Source of the DNA: Cryptomeria japonica
Lineage: Eukaryota; Streptophyta; Pinopsida; Cupressales; Cupressaceae
Reading direction: 5' to 3'
DNA length: 64,000 nucleotides
Assembly: GCF_030272615.1 (NCBI RefSeq)
Contig: NC_081409.1
Coordinates: 912,048,340 to 912,112,339 of the forward strand
Part shown: positions 41,740 to 53,300 of the stretch, one piece after another
Position numbering within the stretch: the stretch's first letter is position 1
How the letters are laid out: each line of letters starts with the position of its first letter
Position numbers and translations under genes: made by a program
The notes under the pieces: generated by a model
What the model was told of the DNA's origin: nothing
The model's database searches: none
The model's input: only the letters and a program-made list of their open reading frames with translations

Positions 41740-44700
41740 ATGAGGCTAAATATAGCCTATGGGACAGACCCCTTCACAAACCAACTTCTGCATTTCAACT
41801 CTTTTCTTGTGTAGCCAAATTATCCCACGAGGTGGCTGTCAAGAACTTTTCATAGCTGTCACTGCTAGCTTTAAAAGCACTACACTCAAGAATGAAGTTT
41901 TTTTTAGTTTCAACTTTACCTGAAGTGCAAAAAATGCACACCCTTTCTTCCCAAGCCTCTTTTGGTCTTTTCCAATGCCCGGTTTTGCAGCGGAGTTGAT
42001 GGGAATTAGTTGTTAATTGAGCAAAATGAGGATTTTAGCTTTCCATGGTATATTGGCCTCTATGTGCGGTTTTTGATGATGGTTGCAAGAGGGGTTAAAC
42101 TCTTCAATATAGTATTTCTTCTTTCTCCCTAGCTCTTTATCCCAAGTACGCTTGTGGAATTTATCAATAACATATGCTTTGATCCCCTTATTATCCGTGG
42201 GGCACATGTTCAAGTATATATCCCATTTTCTAAACCATTTGCTATTTTGTCGCATCCAAGACTTCTTTCTTATGCATAATGTGTCATTGAAGACGACCTT
42301 AGGCCATCGACCCTCTTCCATTTGCCCAATTCTTTTCAAATAACTTATGAGTCTTGCCAAAGCAATTGCTTCTATAGAGGCGCAACCCCCACTTCACTCA
42401 ACATGATATCATAGGGGAGTGAACTTTTGAGTTTGAACTTGTTTGAAATCAAGCGTTTTTTAATTTGCTCGATTTGTTTCCACTGCACGTCAAAGATGCT
42501 GCTAGCCCACACTTTGCAAACATAAAGAACAACTGGAAGCACTAAAAGCCCAAAGAGAGTTTAAGTAGTCTTCCAGTCCCATAATTCTGCCTCTCTACAC
42601 CTCTTTTGAAAAGCATAAAATGCTTTCCAACCTCCCAGCATTCTCTTCTTTCTGTAGCCTTCCCAACTTAGTTTTTTGTTGAAGTCAATACCGAGGTACT
42701 TGTAATCTACCACTTCCTCAAGAACACTACCTTCGAAAAAGAACTTATGTTGGTTATGCTTTCTTTTGAGGGAGAAAATCATCACTTTCGTCTTGCTAAT
42801 GTTGACTTGCATCCCCACTGTTCTACAAAACTGCTCAAGAGAGTGTAAGTCCTCTTGTAAGCCAAGAGTAGACCTAGCAATCAAAATAAGGTCATCCGCA
42901 TACAAAAGGAGCCTTATAACAAACTCCCCCAAATGAACACCATCACCTTCTTGCAGATTTAACCATTCTTCAAATTTGTCAATGTATAAACCAAAAAGTG
43001 TAGAGGATAAAGGGCACCCTTGCTTGACCCCGATATCACTCGTAAAACTTTCGGAGATGCCAACCAAAGTTCTGATTTTGACTTTAACCTCCTCATACAG
43101 ACTATGAACAACTGCTCTAAGATGTATAGGAACCCCTATTTCCTCCATTCTTTGCCAAAGCTTATCTTTAGGGACTGTGTCAAAAGCCTTTTTGAAATCC
43201 ACAAAGCAACAAAAAACTTCCTCTTCTTGTTCCCAAACTTTTTCAATAATGTGCCTTAGAGTGATGCCATGATCAACCGTGGAATGCTTCGGTCTGAAAC
43301 TTGCCTACCCTTTAGCATGCTTATCACTTTCTTCTACCCATTTGCTTATTCTGTTTTCTATCATACTGCCAAATAACTTTGCAAACAAAGGGTTTATCAT
43401 AATGGTTCTATAATTTGAGGGATTGTTCACATCCCTACTCTTGAAAAGCGTTTATTGCCAAGCTAGTTGTCCAATCAGCAAGGAACTCTTGTTGAAAATT
43501 CTTTTGATGTGGTGCAAGAATTTCCATGCCCCACTTTAAATACTCTGCCTGAAGTTCAACTAGGTCTTTTGCTTTACCAACAACTATCTTCTTAATACCC
43601 ATCTTGACCTCTTGAATGGTGAAAAGCTTAGTGGTAGTATTGACCAAAAGGGGGAAGCAACTTGAGAATCCTGCTCATAAAGTTGCTTTGCAGAATCAAA
43701 CCATTGAGATGTTGTAATAGTGTTTTCAGTTTGCTTCTTTCTTGACTAAAGTTCCCTCCAAAATAGCTTGGGGTCTTGTTTTCCAAGGAAGATTAACTCT
43801 TCCCTCCTTATGACTATAAATTCAGCTTTTTTCTCTTTTAGAATCTGCTTGTAGACTTTGAGATTAATTTGTTTATTATTTGTCTCTTTCAAGTTCTCCT
43901 TGCCTTCTCGCATTCTTCATCAAACCAAGCACTGACCAGAAAAGAATCCGTTTCAACTTTTTTGTTTTTGGTTCTTTTACATTCAGTAAGTCCCTTGTGA
44001 ATTATATTGATAAGCTCAAGACTACAAGGCAAATGGATAGGAATTCTCTCCTCAAAAAGCCTTTCAAGTGCTATTTGAAATGTATCACAATTTTTTTGAG
44101 TTTATAAAATTCTGCCCTTTGAAATAGATTGTGGAATACCCATGGATTTCCTTTCAAGTTGTTCCTTTTTAGACCAAGAAAAACTTAAGTAAATTGGTTT
44201 ATGATCAGAATTTAAATCCCAGAGTTGTTCACCAATCAAGAGTTCCTCCATTTTTTCATACAAACCATATGAGCATATGGCATAATCCACTACACTTGCA
44301 CCATTATAAACATTACAAGTAAAATTGTCAGACCTTGGCCATCTAGCCAAACCATTACAGGTGACTAAGTTTAAAGACCCACATAAAGTAAGCATATGCT
44401 CCCCAAAAGCATTCCAACCTTTGTCTTCAGAGACCCTAGTCCACTAATGAATACTTTCCTCTATAAGCCAAATAGGATTGTGATCTTCTTTACAACACAA
44501 AATGCTGGCTTGTTCACTTGCTGTCTTAGCATTAAAATCCCCCACCAAAAGTACTTCACTGAGCTAAGAATACATTGCAATATCCTTTTTTAAAGCTGCA
44601 AAAGGATCTTCGTGGTCAAGGCCTCTATTCTTGTAAGTTTTTGAAACTTGCAGAGAAAATTAACATGCTGCAATTCAAATGAGATTACCATTTTCTACAA

Positions 44701-44985
44701 TTTTGAACCAAAAGAATTGTTTATTCGAATCTTCTCTTTCTAGCTGAATCGAACGCCCTTCTTTTTCCTTCACTAAGATCATAATACCCCCGTGACCTTT
44801 GCCATTCCTTGCTGCCTTGTTCCACACTACCAACTTCAAATACCCTTCATGCTCATGAGTTTCTATGAGACAAATAATGTCTCTATCCTCCACAAGAGGC
44901 CCTAACCCAGGTCCACGTCTCCATGGATAACCTCTACAATTCCAACAAACTAGGCTTAGAGAGCCCTGGGTAGGTCTTGATTGCT
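41740..44985 (-). pseudogene. LINE ORF2: endonuclease and reverse transcriptase, decayed
   Basis: In minus-strand order: apurinic-type endonuclease start (NCRGYPWRRGPGLG, then DIICLIETHEHEGYLKLVVW, about 44960-44680); endonuclease end (NGLARWPRSDNFTC, GASVVDYAI, LNSDHKPIYLSFSW, 44395-44102); linker with a conserved-looking helical piece (43647-43435); RT (VDFKKAFDTVPKDKLWQ, GVKQGCPLSSTLFGLYID, catalytic LLLYADDLILIARS, YKYLGIDF; 43210-42561); C-terminal region (42360-42013) and a final Cys motif (CIFCTSGKVETKKNFILEC, about 41950-41890). Endonuclease nicks target DNA and RT copies element RNA there. Many stops and frameshifts show it is dead. The RT signature is not the RGLRQGDPLSP usual in angiosperm L1. 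The exact 3' end is uncertain. Confidence 0.85.
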
Positions 44986-46123
44986 ATTTGTGTTGGCATG
45001 TAAAACTCAAGATTGAGTCTACCGCCCTGTTAGCCCATACTGACTTCGCTCGTATACTTTCTACGAAAGAATTTGCTGCCACTTCTTTGCTACAAACTTG
45101 CTGTTCTATTTTGTAATGAGGCCCAAAAGAGGCAATAACCACTTTGTCTTTGTACAACAATGCTTTTTTTCCTTTATCCCTAGCTACTCTAACTACTGAC
45201 AATGCCTCCCTCCTTTCCTCTTGTTGCTTAATGGTTAAATCTTCATCTAGAGAAAAGCAAGAGCCCCTTAGGAGTTTCTTTTTACCTAGAAGAACTTGCT
45301 TGTCCAGTATGTTTGACATGATGATTTTAATGGGTCTTTCTCTTTTATCGCTAAGCTTACCCACCCTCCATGCTTGGCAAATTCACCCTTGCCAACTCAA
45401 TTTGTCTTTTAAAAAGTCACTAACCAGATTGAGAGTACGTTCATTACTCCCATAATCCTTCACACCTTTGATGACTATGTTTGTTGCTCTTGCTTGCCTT
45501 TCTTTGGCTTCTTTGTCTTGCATACTGTCAACCCGTGTGTTTGCTTCTTCTACTTTATTAGAAGAATTGCTGATAACTTGTGCCCAAGACTTGGGATTTT
45601 TAGAAAAACCTTCTTCATTACCTTCTCTTTCTGCCCTACCTTCTCTTTCTGCCACTCCATGATTGTTTGTTTGGTCGACTTCTTTGCCTACCTCCTGGGG
45701 TAATTCAAAATTCAACACCTCTTTACTTTCCACTGCAGATTCTTTCGTGGCTTGCCAGGAAGTCTTCATGTCTTTCCATTCATTCTTCCCAACCAAAAGA
45801 GCCTCCTGCAATAGTGCTAATTGCTCTTTTAGAAATTTGTTATTTTCTGCCAAAGTTTGATTTGCCACTGTTAAATCGTGGATTTTGAGATCCCTTTCTT
45901 GTCATTGGCATTCTAAAACCTCCAACCTCCTCTTGGCACGTAATAATTCTTGCACATACAAATCAGACAAGCAAGTGAGAGGTGTGGAGGGGTTGTAAAA
46001 GGCAGTGTCATCAATGTCCTTGCTGCCTTTGGGCCTGTTGAAATGACCTCTTTGCCCAGGAGACTGACTTGAAAATTGTTTATTATGAAGAGCCAATCTT
46101 TCTTTTTCTTTGACTGCTCCCAT
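44986..46123 (-). pseudogene. LINE ORF1 (RNA-binding, coiled-coil)
   Basis: ATG at 46123 gives MGAVKEKERLALHNKQFSSQ; the frame has a TGA near 45900, continues in phase (ANQTLAENNKFLKEQLALLQ, a clear heptad coiled coil at 45868-45780), an acidic/basic stretch (EREGRAEREGNEEGF), then an RRM-like segment (ARATNIVIKGVKDYGSNERT, LVSDFLKDKL), a TGA near 45383, and an ORF1 C-terminal-type region (RPIKIIMSNILDKQVLLGKK, SLDEDLTIKQQEERREAL). It ends at about 44984, immediately before ORF2. This is the standard layout of an L1-type ORF1, which binds element RNA. Broken by two in-frame stops. Confidence 0.75.
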
Positions 46124-47347
46124 TTTAAACAGGCATGCCTACGTTTTTAAATACCCTGAAATTGCTTGGCAATGACCCAAACCCACTTCCCTACCTTAAC
46201 CGAAGACGCAATTTTCACCTAACCTAAAAGGTTTGTTTCAAAACAACTGGAAAGATCTTGTCCATTTATCATGGGTGAAGGTGAATGTGCTTCCATTGCC
46301 ATGAGTAAAGAAACAATATATAAAAAATTAAGATCAAGGCTAAATGGCTGTCTGTCTATTGGAGACGGCCAAAATATTATGAAAAGTTTTGAAAAATGAT
46401 GGAGCACACTACAAGATAAATATCTGACTCCCTGACTATTTAAAAAACTTGTTTCCTGTCGGGAATAAGTGCAGGGCCCACAATATTGAAAAAGCTCCAC
46501 GGTTTGCTTTAAACCCACCCACGTTACTCCCTTCCTTGCTCTACAGAAACAAATGCTGCCTTGAACCCCGACCAGGTATGTCAGATATTGCCCTGCACGA
46601 TGGTTTTGTCGCCGAATGCCAATGAAGACCGAGAAGCCTTCCAATTATAGACCCAGTAAGATTTAAGGAGTAGGAAGCAGCCATTATAGAGACCCAGCAA
46701 GATTTAAGGAGTAGGAAGCAGCAATTGTGAGAACTTGCAGTTCTCAACAGGTGATGTATCAGAGTTAATGGAATTGATTGGAGGTAATCAGGTTCGCTTT
46801 AATTTCAGATATGTCCATACAAATACAATTTATATCTCTTCCTAGTTCAAGGCTAGATTGATGTTGTTGATCCAAGAGTTCAATTAGTCAATACATTTCT
46901 GTTATCTTGGCTTCTGTTTATAGTCAAGTATTGCAAACTATTGCAAAATAGTCTAAAAATAATTCATGTGACTAACCTAAATCTTTCAAGCAACCTCTCC
47001 TTGCTGATCTCCATACCCATAATGTATACCCCCCAAACTCTTCATATCAAAAGCATCAAAAAATTGAATTTTTAGCTCCTTAACCATTCATTTATTGTTC
47101 CCAATCACCATGTCAATAACATAGAAGACAATGATTAGCAACTGATCATCAATTAATTTATATTAAACACGATGATCAAATAACCTCACAAGCCCAAGTT
47201 CCCATGCAAAATAATTGAATTTCTAATACCACATCCGAGGTGATTGTTTTAAACCATAAAATGATCATTTCATCTTGCAAACTGAATTCTCCTTCCCTTT
47301 TAGCACAAAATATCAAGTTATCTCATATAATTTTTTGGTTAAGATCC
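46124..47347. other. LINE 5' flank and unassigned sequence; one short direct repeat
   Basis: 46124-46740 is probably LINE 5' UTR, since no other element starts here. Two direct copies of about 40 bp (TATAGACCCAGTAAGATTTA.. and TATAGAGACCCAGCAAGATT.., each followed by AGGAGTAGGAAGCAGC) lie at about 46645-46728. The 141-codon minus frame at 46219-46644 has no recognisable domain. 46745-47347 has no gene visible. Confidence 0.45.
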
Positions 47348-47792
47348 TGTTGTGACGTTTTCACACATCGCCCCATTGCAAATGGGGACCCATGTTTTTT
47401 GCTCGTTTTTCGCTCGCTTTTGCTTTCGTTTTTTAGGGTTTTGTTAGTTTGTTAGTTGTCTGGGTTTAGGGTCAAGCCTTAGGGTTTTAATTATCGTCTT
47501 TTCGAACCAAAATCCAGTCGTTTTTGGGAGCTTTTTGAATTTCCTTTTCTAGAATGCAAATTTTGAATGAAATGAATTCGCCAGAATGGTCTAATTTTCA
47601 ATTGGAATGTTGATGCAGAGCTTAAATTTGTCTAAGTGTTGAAGTTGAAATGTGAATTTTTGTCCAATTGAATATTTTTGAACAAATTTTGACATTTTTG
47701 ATTTTTGATCCTAGGCATCTCTAATGATTTGTTTTCGCCTTGTGAAGTGTTAAAATGTGTAAAATCATGATATTTTGGCCTGTAGGAGCAAA

Positions 47793-49380
47793 ATCGCTCC
47801 TGTCCCTCAGTGAAGGACGGGAGCTCAATTTCAAATATCTCATCATCCTTGCAGAGTCCAGACAAATTTTACGTTTGAAGTGATGGAGAACGACAAGATC
47901 TTTCCATTGAATATAAATTGAATATTTTCATGAGCACAGAAATGCCTCCAGGAAAGATCGCTCCTGTCCCTCAGTGAAGGACCGGAGCTACAAATTCAAT
48001 TTCGCCTTGTCCTTGCAAGATTTTGATGACTTAATGATTTGAGGACGTCCAAAGGAAGATGCTTTGCCAAATGAATATAATTTGAGATGCAAAAACGAAG
48101 GAGAATGACCTATATTGACCAAATCGCTCCTGTCCCTCTCCAAGGGACCAGGGCGAGGTACCTTGTAGCTCTCGTCCCTCTCCCAGGGACCAGAGCGATT
48201 TCCTTCATTATGCAAAATCCAGACAAAGGTCAAGGCAAGTTTACGTTCAAAAACAAGGAAAAACATGAGATAAATGCGTTGAATATAAATTGAAGATTTT
48301 TGGGACGTCCATAACAGTGCTAATTGCCTAAATCGCTCCTGTCCCTCAGTGAAGGACCGGAGCTACAAATCCAATTTTGCTTTGTCCTTGCAAGATTTTA
48401 ACGTCTTGACGATGTGAGAAGGTCCAAAGAGGTACATTTTATCAAATGAATATAACTTGAAGTGCTGTCGGGGAGATCAACAGGGTAGCAAGTCCGGCTT
48501 GAGTGAGGTCCTGATCCTGAAATTTGGCTAAGTCTGGAATATCCTGATCCTGAAATTTGACTAAGTCTGGAAACTGAAAAACCTCCAAAAACTAGATTTT
48601 GCAATATAACTCCTGGAGGTCTGAAACCACTCTCAAACATCCTGAAAGTATATATGGAATATAACTTAAAGTATAAGAAAGAAGAAACATAGAAGGAAAT
48701 GTCACTTATACTTAAATGTTATATTCCATTAAAATTGTCCTGATCGAGAGTGCGAAAAGTCAAATTTCGCTCGTGTCCTTCTCCAAGGGTCCAGAGCGAA
48801 ATGCGCTCGTGTCCCTCCCCAAGGGACCAAGGCGAATCGCTCGTGTCCCTCACCAAGGGACCAGAGCGAAAATGCTTAGTTGAGCCATTCCTGACCTTGT
48901 TTGGACGAATCGAGACATCAAAGGCATGGTGAAGGACGAAATGAGCATGATAGAACATCCAGACTTGATCAAAAAGACAATGAAATGATGAAGTTTTGCC
49001 TAGAGGGTCAAATTCGCTCCTGTCCCTCACTGAAGGACCAGAGCGAAGTTCTTCATAAGGTACGATCTGGGCAAAGATCAAGCAAATTTTATGTTCGAAG
49101 GCAAGAAAGGAGGTCAATCGAACCCGTTGAAGACAAATTGAAGATTATCAAACGCCAACAAAGGACCAAAATGCTTAAGTTCGCTCCTGTCCCTCAGGAA
49201 GGGACCAGAGCGATTTTTGTTGTAGATGATTTTCTCGCCAAATTTCAACCGATCTCAAGGCATGAATGAATGAAAGGAGGCATTGCGAATCCGTTGAATA
49301 TAATTTTCGAAGGTGATGAAGTGAAATGAGGCCCACAAGAGCAAAATCGCTCCTGTCCCTCAGTCAGGGACCAGGGCGAT
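47793..49380 (+). repeat. Array of 11 CGCTCCTGTCCC..GGGACCAGAGCG hairpins
   Basis: Motifs at about 47793, 47957, 48123, 48167, 48332, 48766, 48803, 48836, 49012, 49180 and 49346. Most are 164-176 bp apart, with two tight clusters (48123/48167 and 48766/48803/48836) and one gap of about 430 bp (48332-48766) holding CCTGATCCTGAAATTTGGCT sequence also found near the start of H, I and E. Confidence 0.85.
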
Positions 49381-50221
49381 GAGGTACGTATCTTCCCACT
49401 TTTTCATTTTTTGGCGCCAAATAAACATTTCAAATTTTCCTTAAATGCTAAGTTCGATAAAATTGAAAATCTAATTTAATTAGCATTTAATATGGCGTTT
49501 GACATTTATTAATTATTTTGCCTTTATTAAAAATCGAAATTTATTAATTAAAAATAAAGGCATTTAATAATTAATTATTAATTTAATAAAAATCAAAAGG
49601 GAGCGCTTGGGTTTATTTTGTCAAGGTCGGCCTTTATTATTTATTTAAAAATCGTTTTAATTGCTATATTTTGCAAAAAGTCGGCCTAAGGTCAATATGA
49701 AGGTGAGCGCCTATAAAGGAAGGTGTTTATTTCATTTTCACATCATCATTTATCATCTCTCATATGCAACTTGGAGAAGGCAAAAGAGGAGCGAATTTCA
49801 TACAAAGGAAGGGCGAAATTATCATTCAAGAAGAGGAGCGAATTCAATCAAAGGTGGTGCGAAACTACTATCCAAAGGAGAGGCGAACTTGAAGTTTCAA
49901 GTTAGGCGAACTTGCCAAGGACATTGAAGAACACATCAAAGATTCCAAAGATGGCGAAATTGCTAACTTGAAGAGGAAATCACGTCCAAGACTTGAAGGG
50001 TGGCGAAGTTGATAAGAGGAACGTTCTTTTGAAGATCACATCAAGACTATCGAATTTCAAATTTTGCCTAGGCGAATTCCTTTATTTTGCATTTTAGAGT
50101 TAAGCTCTCAAAGAGGTATGGCGATATGGATTTTTTGTTTTGATTTTGAGCGTTGATCGTCATTGCCTTAATTTTGAATTTTGAAATTTTGAATTTCAAT
50201 AAGCTCAGTTGTTTTTAGGAA

Positions 50222-50506
50222 ATGGTTAATAAAGGACTTATCATTAAGTTTCCTAAAAATTTGCTCTCTAATTTATGTTATGTATTGCAAAATCATGTTA
50301 CTAATTTTGAAATGTTGTGTAGGCATCAAATGGAGGTCTCTTCAAGGAAAATCAAGCCGGATCAAGGACGGTCTTCGCCAGGACGGTCTTCGCCAGGACG
50401 ATCAAACCAAGACATGGGCGACCTCTTTCAATCCAGCGTTCCAAGGCGAGGTACATCATCTTCCTGCACATCAAGGACGCAAGGAGTTAGAACAAGGGCT
50501 CGTTGA
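50222..50506 (+). CDS. Small ORF in giant-LTR U3, unknown
   Basis: A 94-codon frame with basic Ser-Arg rich sequence (RSSPGRSSPGRSNQDMGDLF, SSVPRRGTSSSCTSRTQGVR). The counterpart in H (33928-34173) keeps the frame in part. In an alternative frame H (33890-34201) and I (37073-37309) share FQGEVHHHPA, so it is unclear which frame, if any, was translated. Lying upstream of the TATA box, it may be a relic of captured sequence or simply conserved DNA. Confidence 0.2.
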   Translation: MVNKGLIIKFPKNLLSNLCYVLQNHVTNFEMLCRHQMEVSSRKIKPDQGRSSPGRSSPGRSNQDMGDLFQSSVPRRGTSSSCTSRTQGVRTRAR

Positions 50507-50882
50507 AGAAGCAAAATAGATCCAGAGGAATTAATTAAAGCAAGTTTCTCAACAATATCAAGATGAATATCCACCAAGTTCCAAGTGTCAAATGAGGTGG
50601 CGTCCTAGTCATCACTTCTCCAATCAGTGAAGTCCATCTCAGCATGTCTAGATTCAATGTACTTAACTCATGGAAGGTGGCACAAACTCCGATGTACCTA
50701 CCCTGGCTATCCATTGGTCAATTTTTCTAAAAGGGACATGTGTCCAAGCAATACAATTTTATCATTGGTCAAACATTAAATGTTATGTAATGGTTGTAAC
50801 AAACCCTAATTAGGGTTTTCATTGTAAAATCTTGGCCATTGATCTTGAATTGATCTAAGCCATCAAATTGTATTGTGGGCAC

Positions 50883-50890
50883 TATATAAG
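50883..50890 (+). promoter_or_regulatory. TATA box of giant solo LTR
   Basis: TATATAAG in the GGGCACTATATAAGCCC context common to H and I. Preceded by AACCCTAATTAGGGTTTTCA, a further near-palindrome at 50812-50831. Confidence 0.6.
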
Positions 50891-51529
50891 CCCAGGCATT
50901 TCAATTTGTAAGGGGAATTTTAGATAGAATTAGAGAGAGTTGTAAATAGTTGAAAGTAGTTAGAGAGTAGAATAGGAGGACAAGGCAAGAAATTGTTGCC
51001 ATTGATTGTAAACAAACTCCATTTTCATTGAAGTAATGGTGAAATATGTCGTTTTCTTGCAATTTGCATGGTTTCTTGTTGAAGTCTTCAATCTTAGATG
51101 GTAGATGATTAAATGAATGGAGGGAATGTGATTGATTGATGGTGGAATTCGTACATCCATACTACTAGCAGTTTGTTGATTGCAAACTTGCCTTGTGTAG
51201 TCGACTGGAATCGTTCAGCTTAAGCTCAATTTCAATTTGTCGCCTCTTCATTGATATGCATCAACTTGGATGGTATCTATGCCTGCGGTGATGATTTGAA
51301 CATCATAAAGCTCCCTTAGAAGATCGCACTAGTCTTGTGTAGATGTTCCATTGATGTCAAAACAAGATCTAGTTAGAGTTTCATCAAAAAATCAAATCAT
51401 TGCTCCTACATTCTTAGTATTAGGATTAGATCCTCTCTTCGCCCTTATCCTTTTTCCATTTTTTCCAAATCTAAGTTAGTAAGAGCCTGTGTCCAGCAAA
51501 GCAGATCGGAAGTTCAATGTAAGTCCCCT

Positions 51530-51549
51530 TGTGATTCCAGCAAATCACA
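51530..51549 (+). other. Conserved 3' LTR hairpin
   Basis: TGTGATT / AATCACA stem, CCAGCA loop, preceded by GTAAGTCCCCT (a 5' splice-site-like word). Confidence 0.65.
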
Positions 51550-51728
51550 TCATACCACTGGAGCTTGTCCACACGTGGAGACCCCACTAAAAGAACCTTG
51601 GAGTCTACCTAACTGATCCTTTACGCGAATCTTCAGCAGTTAGAGACTATTTTCTCAAGAGAGGATAAGATGCCTTTAGGTATTTTATTCTGTGTATGAT
51701 TGTGTACAAAATACACGTCAACAGATCC

Positions 51729-52539
51729 CCATGCAATAAAGTGGTTTAAACATACATATTCTCTACTTCAATCACAAGCAGTAGCCAAAAAAACAGGAAT
51801 CTAATAGAAGACATTTTTACAACAATAGAGAATCTTAACAAAATCAACTCCAAAAACCTAGAAGTAATATTTATCCACCATTGGTGCCTTGTACCTTTTC
51901 AACAATCTATCCATCTACTCTCAAATTCTTTCTTAAAAAACCCTCCTCTAACCATTAAGTTTCCTTCCCTTAGGTAGTTCAATTAGATCCCAAGTCTCAC
52001 ACTGTCCTACCCATCCAAGACACATGCTCTTTCGAAAGAAGAGCTTCCTTCGCAAATCTAAGTTCATTGCCTATACAAGTTAAAACAGATTCAAAAATGA
52101 AAATCTTGTGGGTTATAGTTGTCAACTAACTTTTGTTGCCTTATGGGAACTTCTCAAACATGTAATACAAAGCTCCTATTATTTTTTCTCTAAATATTTT
52201 GAGCCTCAATCTTTTTCTTTCTCTCTATCGTCCTATCTAATTTGTCCTTCCACCTATGCATCTTTCCCAAGGTAACAAGGAGATGCACCTCCGAACCCTT
52301 GGGACACATCTCTAGTATCAAAGACACAGTTGTAGACATCCTTGCTTGCGGGAGACATCCTAATGTGATCTCGTGTCTTTGTCAAGTTAAAAAAATCATA
52401 AAAATTAATAAACATAAAATGCAAAAGAAAATTAGGAAACACATGAAAAAGAAGTCTAGAAAAGGGAAAAGTGAAAATTGCCGTACACGAGGTCATTTTA
52501 TTGTTTGCTAGCAACACGTTTGGAGTTTGTGAAACGTAA
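51729..52539. other. No gene seen
   Basis: Old AT-rich sequence between the solo LTR and the hAT relic. The frame at 52242-52511 is lysine-rich at its end and matches no family I know. The 3' part probably includes the hAT 5' end, but no terminal repeat was located. Confidence 0.4.
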
Positions 52540-53300
52540 TGGCAATGTACTTACATGAGGGTGAGGGCTCATTTCCTTGACATACTTGGAAAAGGTGTTG
52601 ATCCTTGTCCAAATGAGGTAGAAAGATATGATGTTGTGAAGGATCAAGAAAGGGTTAATGGGAAAGTTTCTAATTTGAGCGCTCATGCTTCATTGATAGG
52701 GGCAACTATTGCAAGTCAAAATCAAAATAGAGAGTCAAAGATGGATGTGTCTTCTAGAGATGTTCATGTAACAACAAAAGATGTAGCACCAAAATATTCT
52801 CGCAAGAGACAACACATTGGTAGCTCAAACCCCTTTGGAAGATTATTTGATGTGCAAGGTCAAAAAGCATTCAATGCAGTGATTGCATGCTTTTTTTTAA
52901 TCCAAATGGAATATTGTTTAATGTTGTTCCTTCACCTTTCTACGGAGAGATGGTCCAAGCTATCAATAATGGACAAGATAGGTATAAACCAATTGGTTAT
53001 GAAAAGTTTCACACTGCTCTTAATGAAGAAAAAGCTCGATTAGAGAAACAAACAACACCAATGAAAACAATGTGGTATGTAGTATTGTGATGGATGGGTA
53101 GACGTAGGCTAGAAATTGTCCACTATTTAATATCATGGTAACATGCAACTAAGGGCCTTATTTTTTGAAGGCAATAGATTATTCAAGGCAGGAAAAAAAT
53201 GTAGAGTTTCTTCATAACTAGCTACGTGATAGCATCGAGGAGGTGGGGGCATCGCATGTAGTCCAAATTGTTATAGATGTGTACAATCATAAATTGTCAT
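52540..53300 (+). pseudogene. hAT-type transposase relic (BED and DUF659 regions)
   Basis: The frame at 52555-53043 has MRVRAHFLDILGKGVDPCPN, the end of a BED-type zinc finger (R(V/I)RAHL..I.G.GV..C), and after a Ser/Lys-rich linker SSNPFGRLFDVQGQKAFNAV. A frameshift at a T-run (about 52890) moves coding to the 52887 frame: GILFNVVPSPFYGEMVQAIN, YKPIGYEKFHTALNEEKARL, the DUF659 signature of plant hAT-like transposases. Later traces include DGW-type sequence near 53090 and IEEVGASHVVQIVID (about 53235-53275). The dimerisation C-terminus is missing. Multiple stops; not functional. Confidence 0.7.

Larger units (their letters stand above)
47348..51723 (+). mobile_element. Giant solo LTR (4,376 bp) with perfect TSD
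   Basis: Begins TGTTGTGACGTTTTCACACA and ends ATACACGTCAACA; GATCC is duplicated at 47343-47347 and 51724-51728. No PBS, PPT or pol is present, the start is not repeated at the end, and full relatives occur at 1-2448, 31520-35376 and 30575-38554, so it is a solo LTR. Layout: two terminal hairpins, hairpin array (47793-49380), AT-rich stretch (49430-49600), TATA (50883), about 840 bp of R/U5 with the CCAGCA hairpin. By length it is among the larger plant LTRs. Confidence 0.93.

Noticed and set aside
47348-51723. Complete non-autonomous LTR element with short LTRs
   Set aside because: The first bases are not repeated at the end and there is no PBS or PPT, so a solo LTR fits better.
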